Origin: a virus
Reading direction: 5' to 3' (one strand)
Length of the DNA: 43,914 bases
Virus record (IMG/VR): IMGVR_UViG_3300033978_000436
Span: 1 to 43,914 of that record
The notes below the pieces were generated by a model. The model saw only the letters and a program-made list of their open reading frames with translations, was not told the origin of the DNA and did not search any database. Positions 10,363 to 17,580 of the stretch are shown here, one piece after another; the stretch's first letter is position 1; each line of letters begins with the position of its first letter. Made by a program: the position numbers and the translations under genes.

Positions 10363-11547
10363 CTACTCCGAGAGCTGCGCCAGCTCATGCAGGCGCTCAA
10401 GCGGAAGTAGTGTTTCAAAAGCCGCGGCTTTAACAACCGCGCCCGCATTCTTTTCCTGCATTAAACGGTCTAATGTCGCCGCCATGCCGCGGTCCAGCGT
10501 CGGCACAAGTGCTGCCAGCTTATCGCGGTCCATGTAAACGCCGCCGGCGCTTACCGCTTCGGCAAAATCATCGCCGAGCCACTCGCGCACATCTTCAACC
10601 GCTAGCTTCTCAAGATCTTCTAGCGCGTAAACGTTACCGGTAGTAGTCTCGACGTTTTGACTCATAAAATCGCGGGCGACCTTTTCGGTAATCGCAAACA
10701 AGACTTCTTCCGGCCGAGATAAACCGCCGGCATCGTACATGCGGTTTAAATTGGTGTTACGGTCAAAATCGTCGACCGCGCTCGCCAACTTTAGACGCAT
10801 GTCAGTGTCCCGAGCCCTATCCGGGTTCTGGTCAATGACTGCTGCTAACTTGGACAACTCAGCGGAAAGCGCCCCATGGCTGCGCTGCGTGAGCCGTACG
10901 CGATCTTTGAGCATTTGGCTGGCCACCTTAGCTGCACAAGCACCTAAGCCAGCGGCCAGTTCAAGCGCGCCGTCAGCGTCCGATACGTCGGCACTGTATT
11001 CGGCGGCCTTTTCAAGAATTTTTGTGGCAATAACGTGACGGTCTGCGAACACAAAATTATCGCGGAACTCCCTGAAGTGCGCGGCAGCAAACTTTACTTC
11101 CGACGCATTTCGTAACGGCCAGTGACGTTCCTTACCGCCGACGTCGCTAACCCAGACGATAGCGAATTCAGAGTCAGGTAGGCTGTTTAAATCCTGCGCG
11201 CCAGCAGCGGCCATTTTCTCTTCCAGCTCAGCAATAGTGCCGGAAATGCCAAAATATTCGGCTGCTTGGTGTATCTTAGATTTAATGGCGGCGGCTTCCT
11301 GCGCGTCGAAGTTTGCTTGCTTGTCCATAAAGAACAGCGCAGACATCCATGTTGCGGGAGCCGTGTGACACGGATACAGTTTATTGCGCTGATCGGCGTA
11401 CAGGTGTCGCGGTAAGGATTCCGTGGCTGCGCCAGTTCTGTCTTGTGCGGCACTTTTAACGAATGTCGGGCACGGATAAAGCGTAGTAAGCCTGTGGGTC
11501 TCGCGACCACTTACATCGTGCGCCTGATCGAGCGAGATATTTGTCAT
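10363..11547 (-). CDS. Large helical reverse-strand protein of unknown function
   Basis: 394 residues. AGGTAGGA lies 7-11 bases before the ATG at 11547, inside the opposite-strand gene. The N-terminus has NKLYPCHTAPATWMSALFFM, a conserved-looking Pro-Cys-His segment; the rest is Ala-rich helix (AAEYSADVSDADGALELAAG, LGACAAKVASQML). It could be a virion-internal or scaffold-type protein given length, helix content and Ala richness, but I recognise no family. Its start codon overlaps that of the primase-like gene (shared CATG at 11545-11548). Transcription would run on into the initiator-like tRNA. Confidence 0.7.
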   Translation of the reverse strand: MTNISLDQAHDVSGRETHRLTTLYPCPTFVKSAAQDRTGAATESLPRHLYADQRNKLYPCHTAPATWMSALFFMDKQANFDAQEAAAIKSKIHQAAEYFGISGTIAELEEKMAAAGAQDLNSLPDSEFAIVWVSDVGGKERHWPLRNASEVKFAAAHFREFRDNFVFADRHVIATKILEKAAEYSADVSDADGALELAAGLGACAAKVASQMLKDRVRLTQRSHGALSAELSKLAAVIDQNPDRARDTDMRLKLASAVDDFDRNTNLNRMYDAGGLSRPEEVLFAITEKVARDFMSQNVETTTGNVYALEDLEKLAVEDVREWLGDDFAEAVSAGGVYMDRDKLAALVPTLDRGMAATLDRLMQEKNAGAVVKAAAFETLLPLERLHELAQLSE

Positions 11548-14176
11548 GGGTTTTCCTACCTGTTTAATCGGCCGACATCACCATATGGGCGCCCTATCGG
11601 CATTGGGCGTTGCGCCAGAAAACCCGTCTTTTCCGGCAGTCGTTCGTTGTCCAGTCTGTCAACAGAATACTTTACACCTGTTTGACGATTTAGTCACCGA
11701 CGGTATCTGGCTGCACTGTAATTCGTGCTTAGCCCATGGAGATATCATAACCTTTGCGACGTCAATATGGAATACAAGCCTGCCGGACGCCCTTGACCGT
11801 TTTGCCGACTTAAACCTCATAAATCGCGGCGAAAAAAATAATATGGCCGGCGAGATTGAACGATCTCACAGGCGGCAAACAGATCTTGACCATTTCTGGG
11901 TAGACGTGGAATCGCAGGTCTGGAACCACGGCGATGACGTTATTTCCTGCCGATTACGCGAACTGGGTGTGGCACACGAAATTAACGCTAACGGTTTAGT
12001 CGGCGTTGCGCACACAGACCAGATCGCCAAGATATGCGCCGACCTAGGCCGCCCTCGCCCTAAAAATATTAGAGCCGGTGGCGCCAGCATTGTGTTCCCG
12101 TACTACGATCTGCCGGGTCGTTTTTCTGGTGTCTTGTTATCGCAGTACAGCGATGACTTTGACGTCCGACATACATATATCCCCGTGACAGGGTATAAAC
12201 GCCGCCGACCAGAGGCCGGTTATTTTCTACTCAAAACAATGCTGTTGTCGCCGCCAGAAATATTAAAAAACACGCAATTTATTCTGGACGACCCGTGCTG
12301 GGTTCTGCAGTTACAGTGTGATCAATTAAAACGCGGGTTGTCGCTGCTGCCGTTAATTTCTAGTTACACAGGTAATGAAGCAAACAGTTACGGTAAAAAC
12401 TGGGCGTCCTTCCAGCCAATTGCGCGGTTATTTCAAAGCCGCAGCACATCCCCGGAGTTAATAAGCCGGGTGTGTACGGCGCGCGGTTACGTCTGTATCG
12501 GCGGGCAACGAAACCCGAACGCACGCGACGCCAACGATGCAATTAAGCAGTTGGCTAAAATTCGCAAGAGCGCGGAAACGTGGCAAACAAGCTTAGCGAA
12601 TACGCTCGGCCACATGAACGAAATATCAGCGCATTCGTTTGCCAGCCGTTTAACAATATCGGCTGACAAATTGAGTCCTTTTCTGCAAAAAATCTCGGAT
12701 AAGTTTTCTGCCGGTTTTACAGATCGCGTGTTGGCAAACGCACTGATCTCGGCGCCGCTTGGTACCGTGCAAACCCCGCGGCGGTGGATGGTCACGCCGC
12801 GGTCTGACGGGTGGTGGAATTGCGCAAACCACCGCGTGTGCTCGGCTAATGTTGTTATTCAAAAAATAGTGCAAGCTGACGACGGCGATAAAACATATAG
12901 CGGCGTTATACACCTAAACGGCGAGCAATTTGAATTCTCCGACAACGCTAAAAAAATTGAAAGCATGGGCTTATTGGCTTATGCGCAAGCGTACATGGCG
13001 CCAAAAAGAAAGCTCTTGGTATTTGATCGCGCGTGGAATCGCCGCAGTCATTTGATATCAATTGAGTTAAATAACCCAGAACTCATTAGCGTGTCCAGCC
13101 GACTTGGTTGGGATGAGCGTTCCGGCGTATTCCGGTTTTCAAATTGCGAACTTACAAACGAGGGCGCAATTACACCGACAATAATTCCGGTAACTAAAAA
13201 ACAACGAGTCGCATTTCCCGAACCAACGCCTGTTGCGCCGCCAGCAATCAGGCAGTTTTTAACGCCAAGCTACGAGAACGCATTTACATGGACGGTCTTT
13301 GCCGCCATTGCCGCTGAATTGATAAACCCAATTTTGCGGCGCGATCCAGTAGCCACAGGAATACCCGGCCAGAACTTCAACACTGCCGCCAGAATCGGCG
13401 CCGCCCTTGGTTGCGAACAGACGCAATCGTCGGCGCTCAAGCGCAGCCACGTAAGCCGGCAGCTGTCTGAGGCCTCCGACAAAGCTGACTGGCCGTTATT
13501 CGCTGCCAGCCCGTTCGACGACGCGAGCTACAGTGCCGTTGTTCCGAAATGCCACAACCGGTCGATTTTCGTAAAGATCAACCAGCTTAGTGCCGTAATT
13601 GCGCCCAGCTACAGCTGGCAGGTTATTCACGGGCGTGCCGCGCCAGCTACCACAGATTTTTCTGTTTTGCGGCACGTTTTACCGGCGTATATCCAGCGCG
13701 CTCTTAGATCCCGGATGCGCCTAGCGACACTAAATAAGAATACGACAATCGCCGTTTTGACCGACCTACACGCGTGGCTGCAAGAGACATACGAAGCTAG
13801 TTTCCAGCTGAATTACGCAATAAACCAGTTAACGACGCCAGCGCAGGCACATATAGCTCTTATGGAGGAGCTACAGCGCGGGGTGGCCCTTGGTCAATTA
13901 GCGGTAGTACCCCATCCACGAAAACACAGACAACCTGTAAACTATCTGGTGCGTAAAAAGGAACACTGGTGGTTGAACCAAAGAGGTATAGACCGCTATT
14001 TTTATATCGGTAAAACTGTCGTTCCTAACTGGTTGCTGATTATAGAATTAATGTCAAATGACGGTGTCTTTATTGCGGAAGAGCTTGTGCGTAATATGCC
14101 CGGTTTAATTATTAATACCCAATGGGGCGATAAGTACCTTTTAACGAGCACTAACGAGGCCCGCGAAATCGGATAA
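11546..14176 (+). CDS. Primase-like zinc-finger protein with DUF927-like helicase region
   Basis: 876 residues. Near the N-terminus C35-x2-C38 and C58-x2-C61 (RCPVCQQ ... HCNSCLAHGD) form a DnaG/CHC2-type zinc ribbon, and residues 60-75 continue in the primase style (HGDIITFATSIW). The middle is diverged. RLGWDERSGVFRF near 520 resembles the strand that opens DUF927 helicase domains, but the expected P-loop near 600-620 reads VATGIPGQNFNTAARIG and lacks the GK[ST] of an active ATPase. Probably a replication initiation protein with primase-type DNA recognition. An ATG at 11585 is an alternative start; neither start has a good ribosome site. Confidence 0.6.
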   Translation: MGFPTCLIGRHHHMGALSALGVAPENPSFPAVVRCPVCQQNTLHLFDDLVTDGIWLHCNSCLAHGDIITFATSIWNTSLPDALDRFADLNLINRGEKNNMAGEIERSHRRQTDLDHFWVDVESQVWNHGDDVISCRLRELGVAHEINANGLVGVAHTDQIAKICADLGRPRPKNIRAGGASIVFPYYDLPGRFSGVLLSQYSDDFDVRHTYIPVTGYKRRRPEAGYFLLKTMLLSPPEILKNTQFILDDPCWVLQLQCDQLKRGLSLLPLISSYTGNEANSYGKNWASFQPIARLFQSRSTSPELISRVCTARGYVCIGGQRNPNARDANDAIKQLAKIRKSAETWQTSLANTLGHMNEISAHSFASRLTISADKLSPFLQKISDKFSAGFTDRVLANALISAPLGTVQTPRRWMVTPRSDGWWNCANHRVCSANVVIQKIVQADDGDKTYSGVIHLNGEQFEFSDNAKKIESMGLLAYAQAYMAPKRKLLVFDRAWNRRSHLISIELNNPELISVSSRLGWDERSGVFRFSNCELTNEGAITPTIIPVTKKQRVAFPEPTPVAPPAIRQFLTPSYENAFTWTVFAAIAAELINPILRRDPVATGIPGQNFNTAARIGAALGCEQTQSSALKRSHVSRQLSEASDKADWPLFAASPFDDASYSAVVPKCHNRSIFVKINQLSAVIAPSYSWQVIHGRAAPATTDFSVLRHVLPAYIQRALRSRMRLATLNKNTTIAVLTDLHAWLQETYEASFQLNYAINQLTTPAQAHIALMEELQRGVALGQLAVVPHPRKHRQPVNYLVRKKEHWWLNQRGIDRYFYIGKTVVPNWLLIIELMSNDGVFIAEELVRNMPGLIINTQWGDKYLLTSTNEAREIG

Positions 14177-14181
14177 AAATA

Positions 14182-14532
14182 ATGCGCTATCTAGAGTCCG
14201 CATCATTTCGTCACGCAAGAAAAATAGACGCCAAACACGATGATGGTCTTGATGATGATTTCATCGAAGAGGCGTGGCAATTTGTGAATGACGATGACGA
14301 TGACGATGATGATGACGACGATAGCCTATTCAATTTACCGAAACCAAATTTCTTCATACCTGACGACGAGGATGAAGACGAAGATGAAGATGCCGAATAT
14401 GTCGAAGATGATGAAGACGAAGAATACGAAGATGATGACGACGAAGAATACGACGAAGACGACGAAGATGAAGACGATCCGGCATACAATGAAGATTTTG
14501 ACGTAGACAACGACGAATACGATGATGAATAA
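14182..14532 (+). CDS. Hyperacidic Asp/Glu-rich protein
   Basis: 116 residues; about two thirds of residues 35-116 are Asp or Glu, in runs such as DDDDDDDDDDD and DEDEDEDEDAEY. The first 30 residues are ordinary, including HARKIDAKHDDG. The DNA is an imperfect GAY/GAR tract. Such proteins can mimic DNA, bind divalent metal or act as histone or nuclease decoys; none of this is shown here. Only 5 bases separate it from the primase-like gene, so co-expression during replication is likely. Could be partly a slippage-prone low-complexity tract, but it has a plausible start and the next gene's ribosome site (AAAGGAG) follows it. Confidence 0.6.
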   Translation: MRYLESASFRHARKIDAKHDDGLDDDFIEEAWQFVNDDDDDDDDDDDSLFNLPKPNFFIPDDEDEDEDEDAEYVEDDEDEEYEDDDDEEYDEDDEDEDDPAYNEDFDVDNDEYDDE

Positions 14533-14540
14533 AAGGAGTT

Positions 14541-15005
14541 ATGCAAACTTTTCTACCGCTGCCCAGCTTTCGGGCTTCGGCGGCTTGCTTGGACAATAAA
14601 CGACTTGGAAAACAACGGGTCGAGTGCAAACAAATTCTTTTGTGTCTGGGCGTTCCAATTGGTGAACACACGCCCGGTAAATCCAGCTGGAGAAATCATC
14701 CGGCTGTGCGCATGTGGGCTGGATCTGAAATAGCCCTGATCGCATACAGCGCCGTAATTTGCAGAGAATGGCGCCGCCGCGGGTTTCGCGATACACTGCA
14801 CGCGCAGTTCATGGAAGCATATGATCGCGAACGGGGCGGACTAATAGTTCCGTATCCGCGATGGTTTCGGAGTCGGCGCTTTCATTCCAGTCACCGTAGT
14901 AATTTGCTGCGCAAAGACTATAATCACTACTCGCGTTTCGGTTGGATGGAGTCAATTGACTTGCCATACTATTGGCCCGTTAGTGACGTAGCAGTTAATG
15001 TTTAA
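14541..15005 (+). CDS. Pyrimidine dimer DNA glycosylase-family protein (MSMEG_6728-like)
   Basis: 154 residues; AAAGGAG ribosome site. MQTFLPLPSFRASAACLDNK, RLGKQRVECKQIL, WRNHPAVRMWAGSEIALIAY and CREWRRRGFRDT match, in order, the pattern of the bacterial MSMEG_6728 family, annotated as pyrimidine dimer glycosylase/endonuclease V-like. These enzymes act on UV photoproducts by base excision with a lyase step, as in T4 DenV; the Thr-2/N-terminal amine chemistry of DenV is not clearly conserved, so activity is inferred from family only. Followed 5 bases later by tRNA-Thr. Confidence 0.75.
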   Translation: MQTFLPLPSFRASAACLDNKRLGKQRVECKQILLCLGVPIGEHTPGKSSWRNHPAVRMWAGSEIALIAYSAVICREWRRRGFRDTLHAQFMEAYDRERGGLIVPYPRWFRSRRFHSSHRSNLLRKDYNHYSRFGWMESIDLPYYWPVSDVAVNV

Positions 15006-15010
15006 TATAT

Positions 15011-15083
15011 GCCGGTGTAGCTCAGTTGGTAGAGCCACTGATTTGTAATCAGTAGGTCGTCGGTTCGAGTCCGACCGCCGGCT
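15011..15083 (+). tRNA. tRNA-Thr (anticodon UGU)
   Basis: 73 bases with a full cloverleaf: acceptor GCCGGTG/CGCCGGC, D stem GCTC/GAGC, anticodon stem ACTGA/TCAGT around loop TTTGTAA, T arm GTCGG-TTCGAGT-CCGAC, discriminator T and no encoded CCA. The D stem has the usual elongator-type C11:G24 pair, unlike the initiator-like tRNA at 10283. It may serve ACA codons, which are common in the Thr-rich collagen-like genes. Confidence 0.93.
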
Positions 15084-15085
15084 TT

Positions 15086-15276
15086 ATGGCAGATACGCGG
15101 GGCGCGCGTTTAACGCTTGAAGTGATAAACGTATCGGGCTGATCCCCTGAGCGGACGAAGCTTGCGGACGGGGAAGAAATGCAGAGTTGATCGCTGCTGT
15201 TGTGTACCCGTATTAAATCCTGAAATGACAGGAAAACAAAAATTTATCACAGCCGGTTCGACTCCGGCCTGCCATT
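15086..15276 (+). ncRNA. Structured RNA with tRNA-like ends (tmRNA-like topology or intron-bearing tRNA)
   Basis: The ends form a tRNA-like half-molecule: acceptor ATGGCAG (15086-15092) with CTGCCAT (15269-15275), a 4-bp D stem ACGC/GCGT with a short GGGGCGC loop, and a canonical T arm GCCGG-TTCGACT-CCGGC (15252-15268). Instead of an anticodon arm a 7-bp stem TGATAAA/TTTATCA (15123-15129 with 15243-15249) encloses about 110 bases that fold further: TCCCC/GGGGA (15143-15147, 15170-15174) and TCCTG/CAGGA near 15217-15232. This is the tmRNA layout, but far shorter than usual and without a clear tag ending Ala-Ala-stop. A tRNA interrupted by a short unusual intron is the alternative. Shape is seen; class is not proven. 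Confidence 0.6.
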
Positions 15277-15282
15277 ATTAAT

Positions 15283-15291
15283 TGGTATAAT
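15283..15291 (+). promoter_or_regulatory. Extended -10 promoter for the GNAT gene
   Basis: TGGTATAAT (15283-15291) is a perfect TATAAT with the TGn extension, 27 bases before the ATG at 15318, directly after the structured RNA. There is no clear -35 at 16-18 bases, which extended -10 promoters do not require. It probably starts the operon GNAT, zinc-ribbon protein, alpha-CTD and onward. Confidence 0.5.
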
Positions 15292-15317
15292 CCATAGTTA
15301 GTCACGGAGGACTTGCT

Positions 15318-15746
15318 ATGGATTTTCATATCAGCCTTAAAGATATCAATACATTAGCGCCAACTGAGATTGACGAGATATACAACCGGTTGTCTGTGCC
15401 GGGTCGCAATATGCGCGACGAAATCTCTAAGCGTTATATCGAACGCTGGCCGGGTGAGCACGAAGCCATGACGATGGCGCTAATCCACCAAAACGGTTTA
15501 TTTGTTGCGTGGGTTGGTTCTCGACCTTTTAAAGAAAAATTCAAAGGCAAGATGCTCGACGTTCAAACAGTCGAGTGTTTTACAGACCCAGAACTACGGC
15601 GCCGCGGTATTGCGCAGCTTGGTTTACAAGCGCTTATAAGTGCCGGCGTAATTAATAGAGACAAACCCGTGTCTGTGTACGAAAAATCTGTAGTTAAAAT
15701 GGCGGAGCGCTGCGGATGCAAGTTCGTGGTGTTGTGTATTTCATGA
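15318..15746 (+). CDS. GNAT-family N-acetyltransferase
   Basis: 142 residues; CGGAGG ribosome site. VQTVECFTDPELRRRGIAQL near residues 77-98 is the GNAT core: strand beta4 followed by the R/Q-x-x-G-x-G/A acetyl-CoA pyrophosphate loop (RRRGIAQ), then helix LGLQALISAG and VYEKSVVKMAERCGCK, the usual end motif. Substrate unknown; phage GNAT enzymes may acetylate host proteins, RNA or small molecules. The stop overlaps the next start (ATGA at 15743). Confidence 0.75.
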   Translation: MDFHISLKDINTLAPTEIDEIYNRLSVPGRNMRDEISKRYIERWPGEHEAMTMALIHQNGLFVAWVGSRPFKEKFKGKMLDVQTVECFTDPELRRRGIAQLGLQALISAGVINRDKPVSVYEKSVVKMAERCGCKFVVLCIS

Positions 15747-16003
15747 AACGATATCACGACGAAAAACACATCATTGATAAACGCATTAAAAACTATCGGC
15801 TAATCAATGCTGGTTGGTTATCTGCTGTAACAGATTCAAACAAAAAACAAAACGCTATACCCGAGGGTCGTTATAGAAAAACGGCGCGCTGTGGTGGCTG
15901 CGGTCGTGCGCGTTGCCAGCTGTGTCATCCAGAAAAATATCCAAAAAGAAAACCAACCAGAAAAGAAATTCAATTCAAAAAGGATGCTGAAACAAATGAG
16001 TGA
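15743..16003 (+). CDS. Small basic four-Cys zinc-ribbon protein
   Basis: 86 residues from the ATG at 15743, overlapping the GNAT stop. C50-x2-C53-x4-C58-x2-C61 followed by HPEKYPKRKPTRKE recalls the small phage/bacterial family with CSCxMCGNPR...TRQE, of unknown role; the spacing suggests one bound zinc. Very basic overall, so RNA or DNA binding is possible. It overlaps the alpha-CTD start (ATGAGTGA). Confidence 0.65.
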   Translation: MKRYHDEKHIIDKRIKNYRLINAGWLSAVTDSNKKQNAIPEGRYRKTARCGGCGRARCQLCHPEKYPKRKPTRKEIQFKKDAETNE

Positions 16004-16226
16004 GCCAGAATCTGTGCTCGATTTGCCTATCACTGATTTAAACCTGAGCGTGCGTTGCCGCAAGGCTGCGTCAAAGCTAAACGTGCTTACGATTGGAGAT
16101 CTCACGCGCCGCAGCGTCAGCGATCTACTGGAGTGCAAGAATTTTGGCGTGACTAGTTTAAAGGAAATGCGCGAAAAGCTATCAGAACGAGGGCTTACGC
16201 TGAGCGGCGACAGTTTGCCGCAATGA
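15996..16226 (+). CDS. Free-standing RNA polymerase alpha C-terminal domain
   Basis: 76 residues from the ATG at 15996, with AAGGA upstream and ATG 15984 as an alternative. ITDLNLSVRCRKAASKLNVL, TIGDLTRRSVSDLLECKNFG and TSLKEMREKLSERGLTLS reproduce the helix-hairpin-helix domain of bacterial RpoA. Aligning with E. coli, R20 equals R265, G51 equals G296 and S54 equals S299, the DNA-contacting residues, while N268 is K23 and K298 is T53. It lacks the N-terminal assembly domain, so it cannot join polymerase as a normal alpha. It could bind UP-elements or compete for activators and sigma region 4. Planctomycete genomes are known to carry similar standalone alpha-CTD proteins. Confidence 0.82.
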   Translation: MSEPESVLDLPITDLNLSVRCRKAASKLNVLTIGDLTRRSVSDLLECKNFGVTSLKEMREKLSERGLTLSGDSLPQ

Positions 16227-16486
16227 TCACGCCACGCCACGTGTTCGACTCGTATCCGGGTTCGGATCTAGTCGGTATTGATCCGCCTACAGCAGAAGAA
16301 ACATTTGCCGATTACATTAGGCGTGTTGGTCGCGGACCAATCCAGCGCTGCGGCGATACGTTGTACGCGTTTTTGTTATTTGAAATGGCGGACTCTGGTG
16401 GTAACGCAGAAGAAGCACTGCGTATGCTAGATACCGCAATTCGTGATGTTGAATCTGTTCGCAATTACATCAACTCAAGGAGTTAA
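16223..16486 (+). CDS. Protein of unknown function
   Basis: 87 residues, ATG overlapping the alpha-CTD stop (ATGA), hence likely translationally coupled to it. DPPTAEETFADYIRRVGRG and DTLYAFLLFEMADSGGNAEE suggest an all-helical small domain. Not recognised. Confidence 0.65.
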   Translation: MITPRHVFDSYPGSDLVGIDPPTAEETFADYIRRVGRGPIQRCGDTLYAFLLFEMADSGGNAEEALRMLDTAIRDVESVRNYINSRS

Positions 16487-16488
16487 TT

Positions 16489-16800
16489 ATGGCTAATATG
16501 TCTAACGCTATTGAAACGGCTGCTGCGCGGTTAGCGGATGCCGTCGAAAAAGAAATGGCGCTTGAAGACACGCGGCACACGGTCAAGCTAGCTGCTATCT
16601 CGCGTATCATGCTTGGTGGCGAAAATCAGCTGACCGGTAAGCCGCACAGCTTCAGTTCCGCAGAAGCGGCTGTAAGCACTGATAGCGCCTACGCAGATCA
16701 CCTAGAGCAACTGCGCAACGCGGCGCGCGAGCGTATACTTGCGCGCGGCGGCTATGATGCCGCTGTGGCGGCCGCAAGACTACAGGAAAACCTCATTTAG
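16489..16800 (+). CDS. Conserved phage helical protein
   Basis: 103 residues; AAGGAG ribosome site. ENQLTGKPHSFSSAEAAVST followed by a helix (YADHLEQLRNAARERILARG) and DAAVAAARLQENL resembles a small helical family that occurs in many phages near recombination or ssDNA-binding genes, whose role I cannot name with confidence. The N-terminal half (ETAAARLADAVEKEMALEDT) is amphipathic and probably coiled-coil. Confidence 0.65.
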   Translation: MANMSNAIETAAARLADAVEKEMALEDTRHTVKLAAISRIMLGGENQLTGKPHSFSSAEAAVSTDSAYADHLEQLRNAARERILARGGYDAAVAAARLQENLI

Positions 16801-16807
16801 GTGCACC

Positions 16808-17260
16808 ATGTTTAGCGACGAGTTTGAAGAAGACGGCGACGCCCAACATCACGTAGAAAATTCGATCGAGGGTTTGCGTGATTATGTACTGGGCATGTTC
16901 GGACATTTTGTCGGCAAGCTAAGCGACAATCCAAGCGCTGTTGACGACATCACTGAACAAAAGAAATTTCTTACGGTTCAGGAAGTTGAAAACATCATCG
17001 CTGATATGTGCGACGTCAAAGAAGACGGCCTGTACGCAATTGGCGCTGATTCGTTTGAAGAGTACAAAGAAAAAATGCTAGCGCTTTTTCGGGCTCTCTC
17101 TACGCGCATAATGTCGAACGTCATGCAGGAAGGTGTTCGGCGAGGTTTAGTAGACGCTGAATACGATTGCGAAAACGATCGTTTTGACTTTGAATTAACC
17201 GAAAAGGGGAAACAACTTGCCGTCTTCGGATACGACGCCGACGTCGATAGTGAAGCTTAA
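16808..17260 (+). CDS. Acidic protein of unknown function
   Basis: 150 residues from the ATG at 16808. DEFEEDGDAQHHVENSIEGL at the start, then FLTVQEVENIIADMCDVKED, and an end with DFELTEKGKQLAVFG, which looks like the last strand of a winged helix. There is no ribosome site of normal strength. Not recognised. It overlaps the following TTG-started gene by 44 bases. Confidence 0.6.
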   Translation: MFSDEFEEDGDAQHHVENSIEGLRDYVLGMFGHFVGKLSDNPSAVDDITEQKKFLTVQEVENIIADMCDVKEDGLYAIGADSFEEYKEKMLALFRALSTRIMSNVMQEGVRRGLVDAEYDCENDRFDFELTEKGKQLAVFGYDADVDSEA

Positions 17261-17561
17261 CGAGTTAATTGCCGCGTTTGAAAAAAAACAGCAAAAGTAT
17301 CGCAGTTTTGGCGCAACAGATACTGAACCTGACAGGATATTTCAGCGGCTGCTCTGCGATGCTGTTAACGGTGAGACGCCGTGGATTCCGCGCACGGCTG
17401 ACGCGTGGGAGTTGTACGCCGACTCAATGAATTGCGACGAGGCGACCGCGGCACTAGAAAAGGCCGCCCGCGCAGTCGTGGACGCTATCGAGGCGGTCCC
17501 GATCAAGTCAGCGGGGCCCATACGAAAGCGGATCAAGGAATACTGCTGGCGGTTGCACTGA
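17217..17561 (+). CDS. Protein of unknown function, TTG start
   Basis: 114 residues from a TTG at 17217 with GGGGA 6 bases upstream; a GTG at 17250 would drop 11 residues. IVKLNELIAAFEKKQQKYRS is a strong amphipathic helix, then WIPRTADAWELYADSMNCDE and a Lys/Arg-rich end. Not recognised. It ends 20 bases from the reverse-strand terminase stop, with no T-run between them. Confidence 0.6.
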   Translation: MPSSDTTPTSIVKLNELIAAFEKKQQKYRSFGATDTEPDRIFQRLLCDAVNGETPWIPRTADAWELYADSMNCDEATAALEKAARAVVDAIEAVPIKSAGPIRKRIKEYCWRLH

Positions 17562-17580
17562 AGACGCACAGATTCAGTTA

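Noticed and set aside
14211-14546. Ser-rich reverse ORF opposite the acidic gene
   Set aside because: GAY/GAR tracts read as Ser/Ser-rich in the other direction; no ribosome site and no family.
15086-15276. Group I intron in a tRNA
   Set aside because: The insert is only about 110-120 bases and I see no P3-P8 core or P7 sequence; the layout fits a tmRNA-type or novel RNA better.
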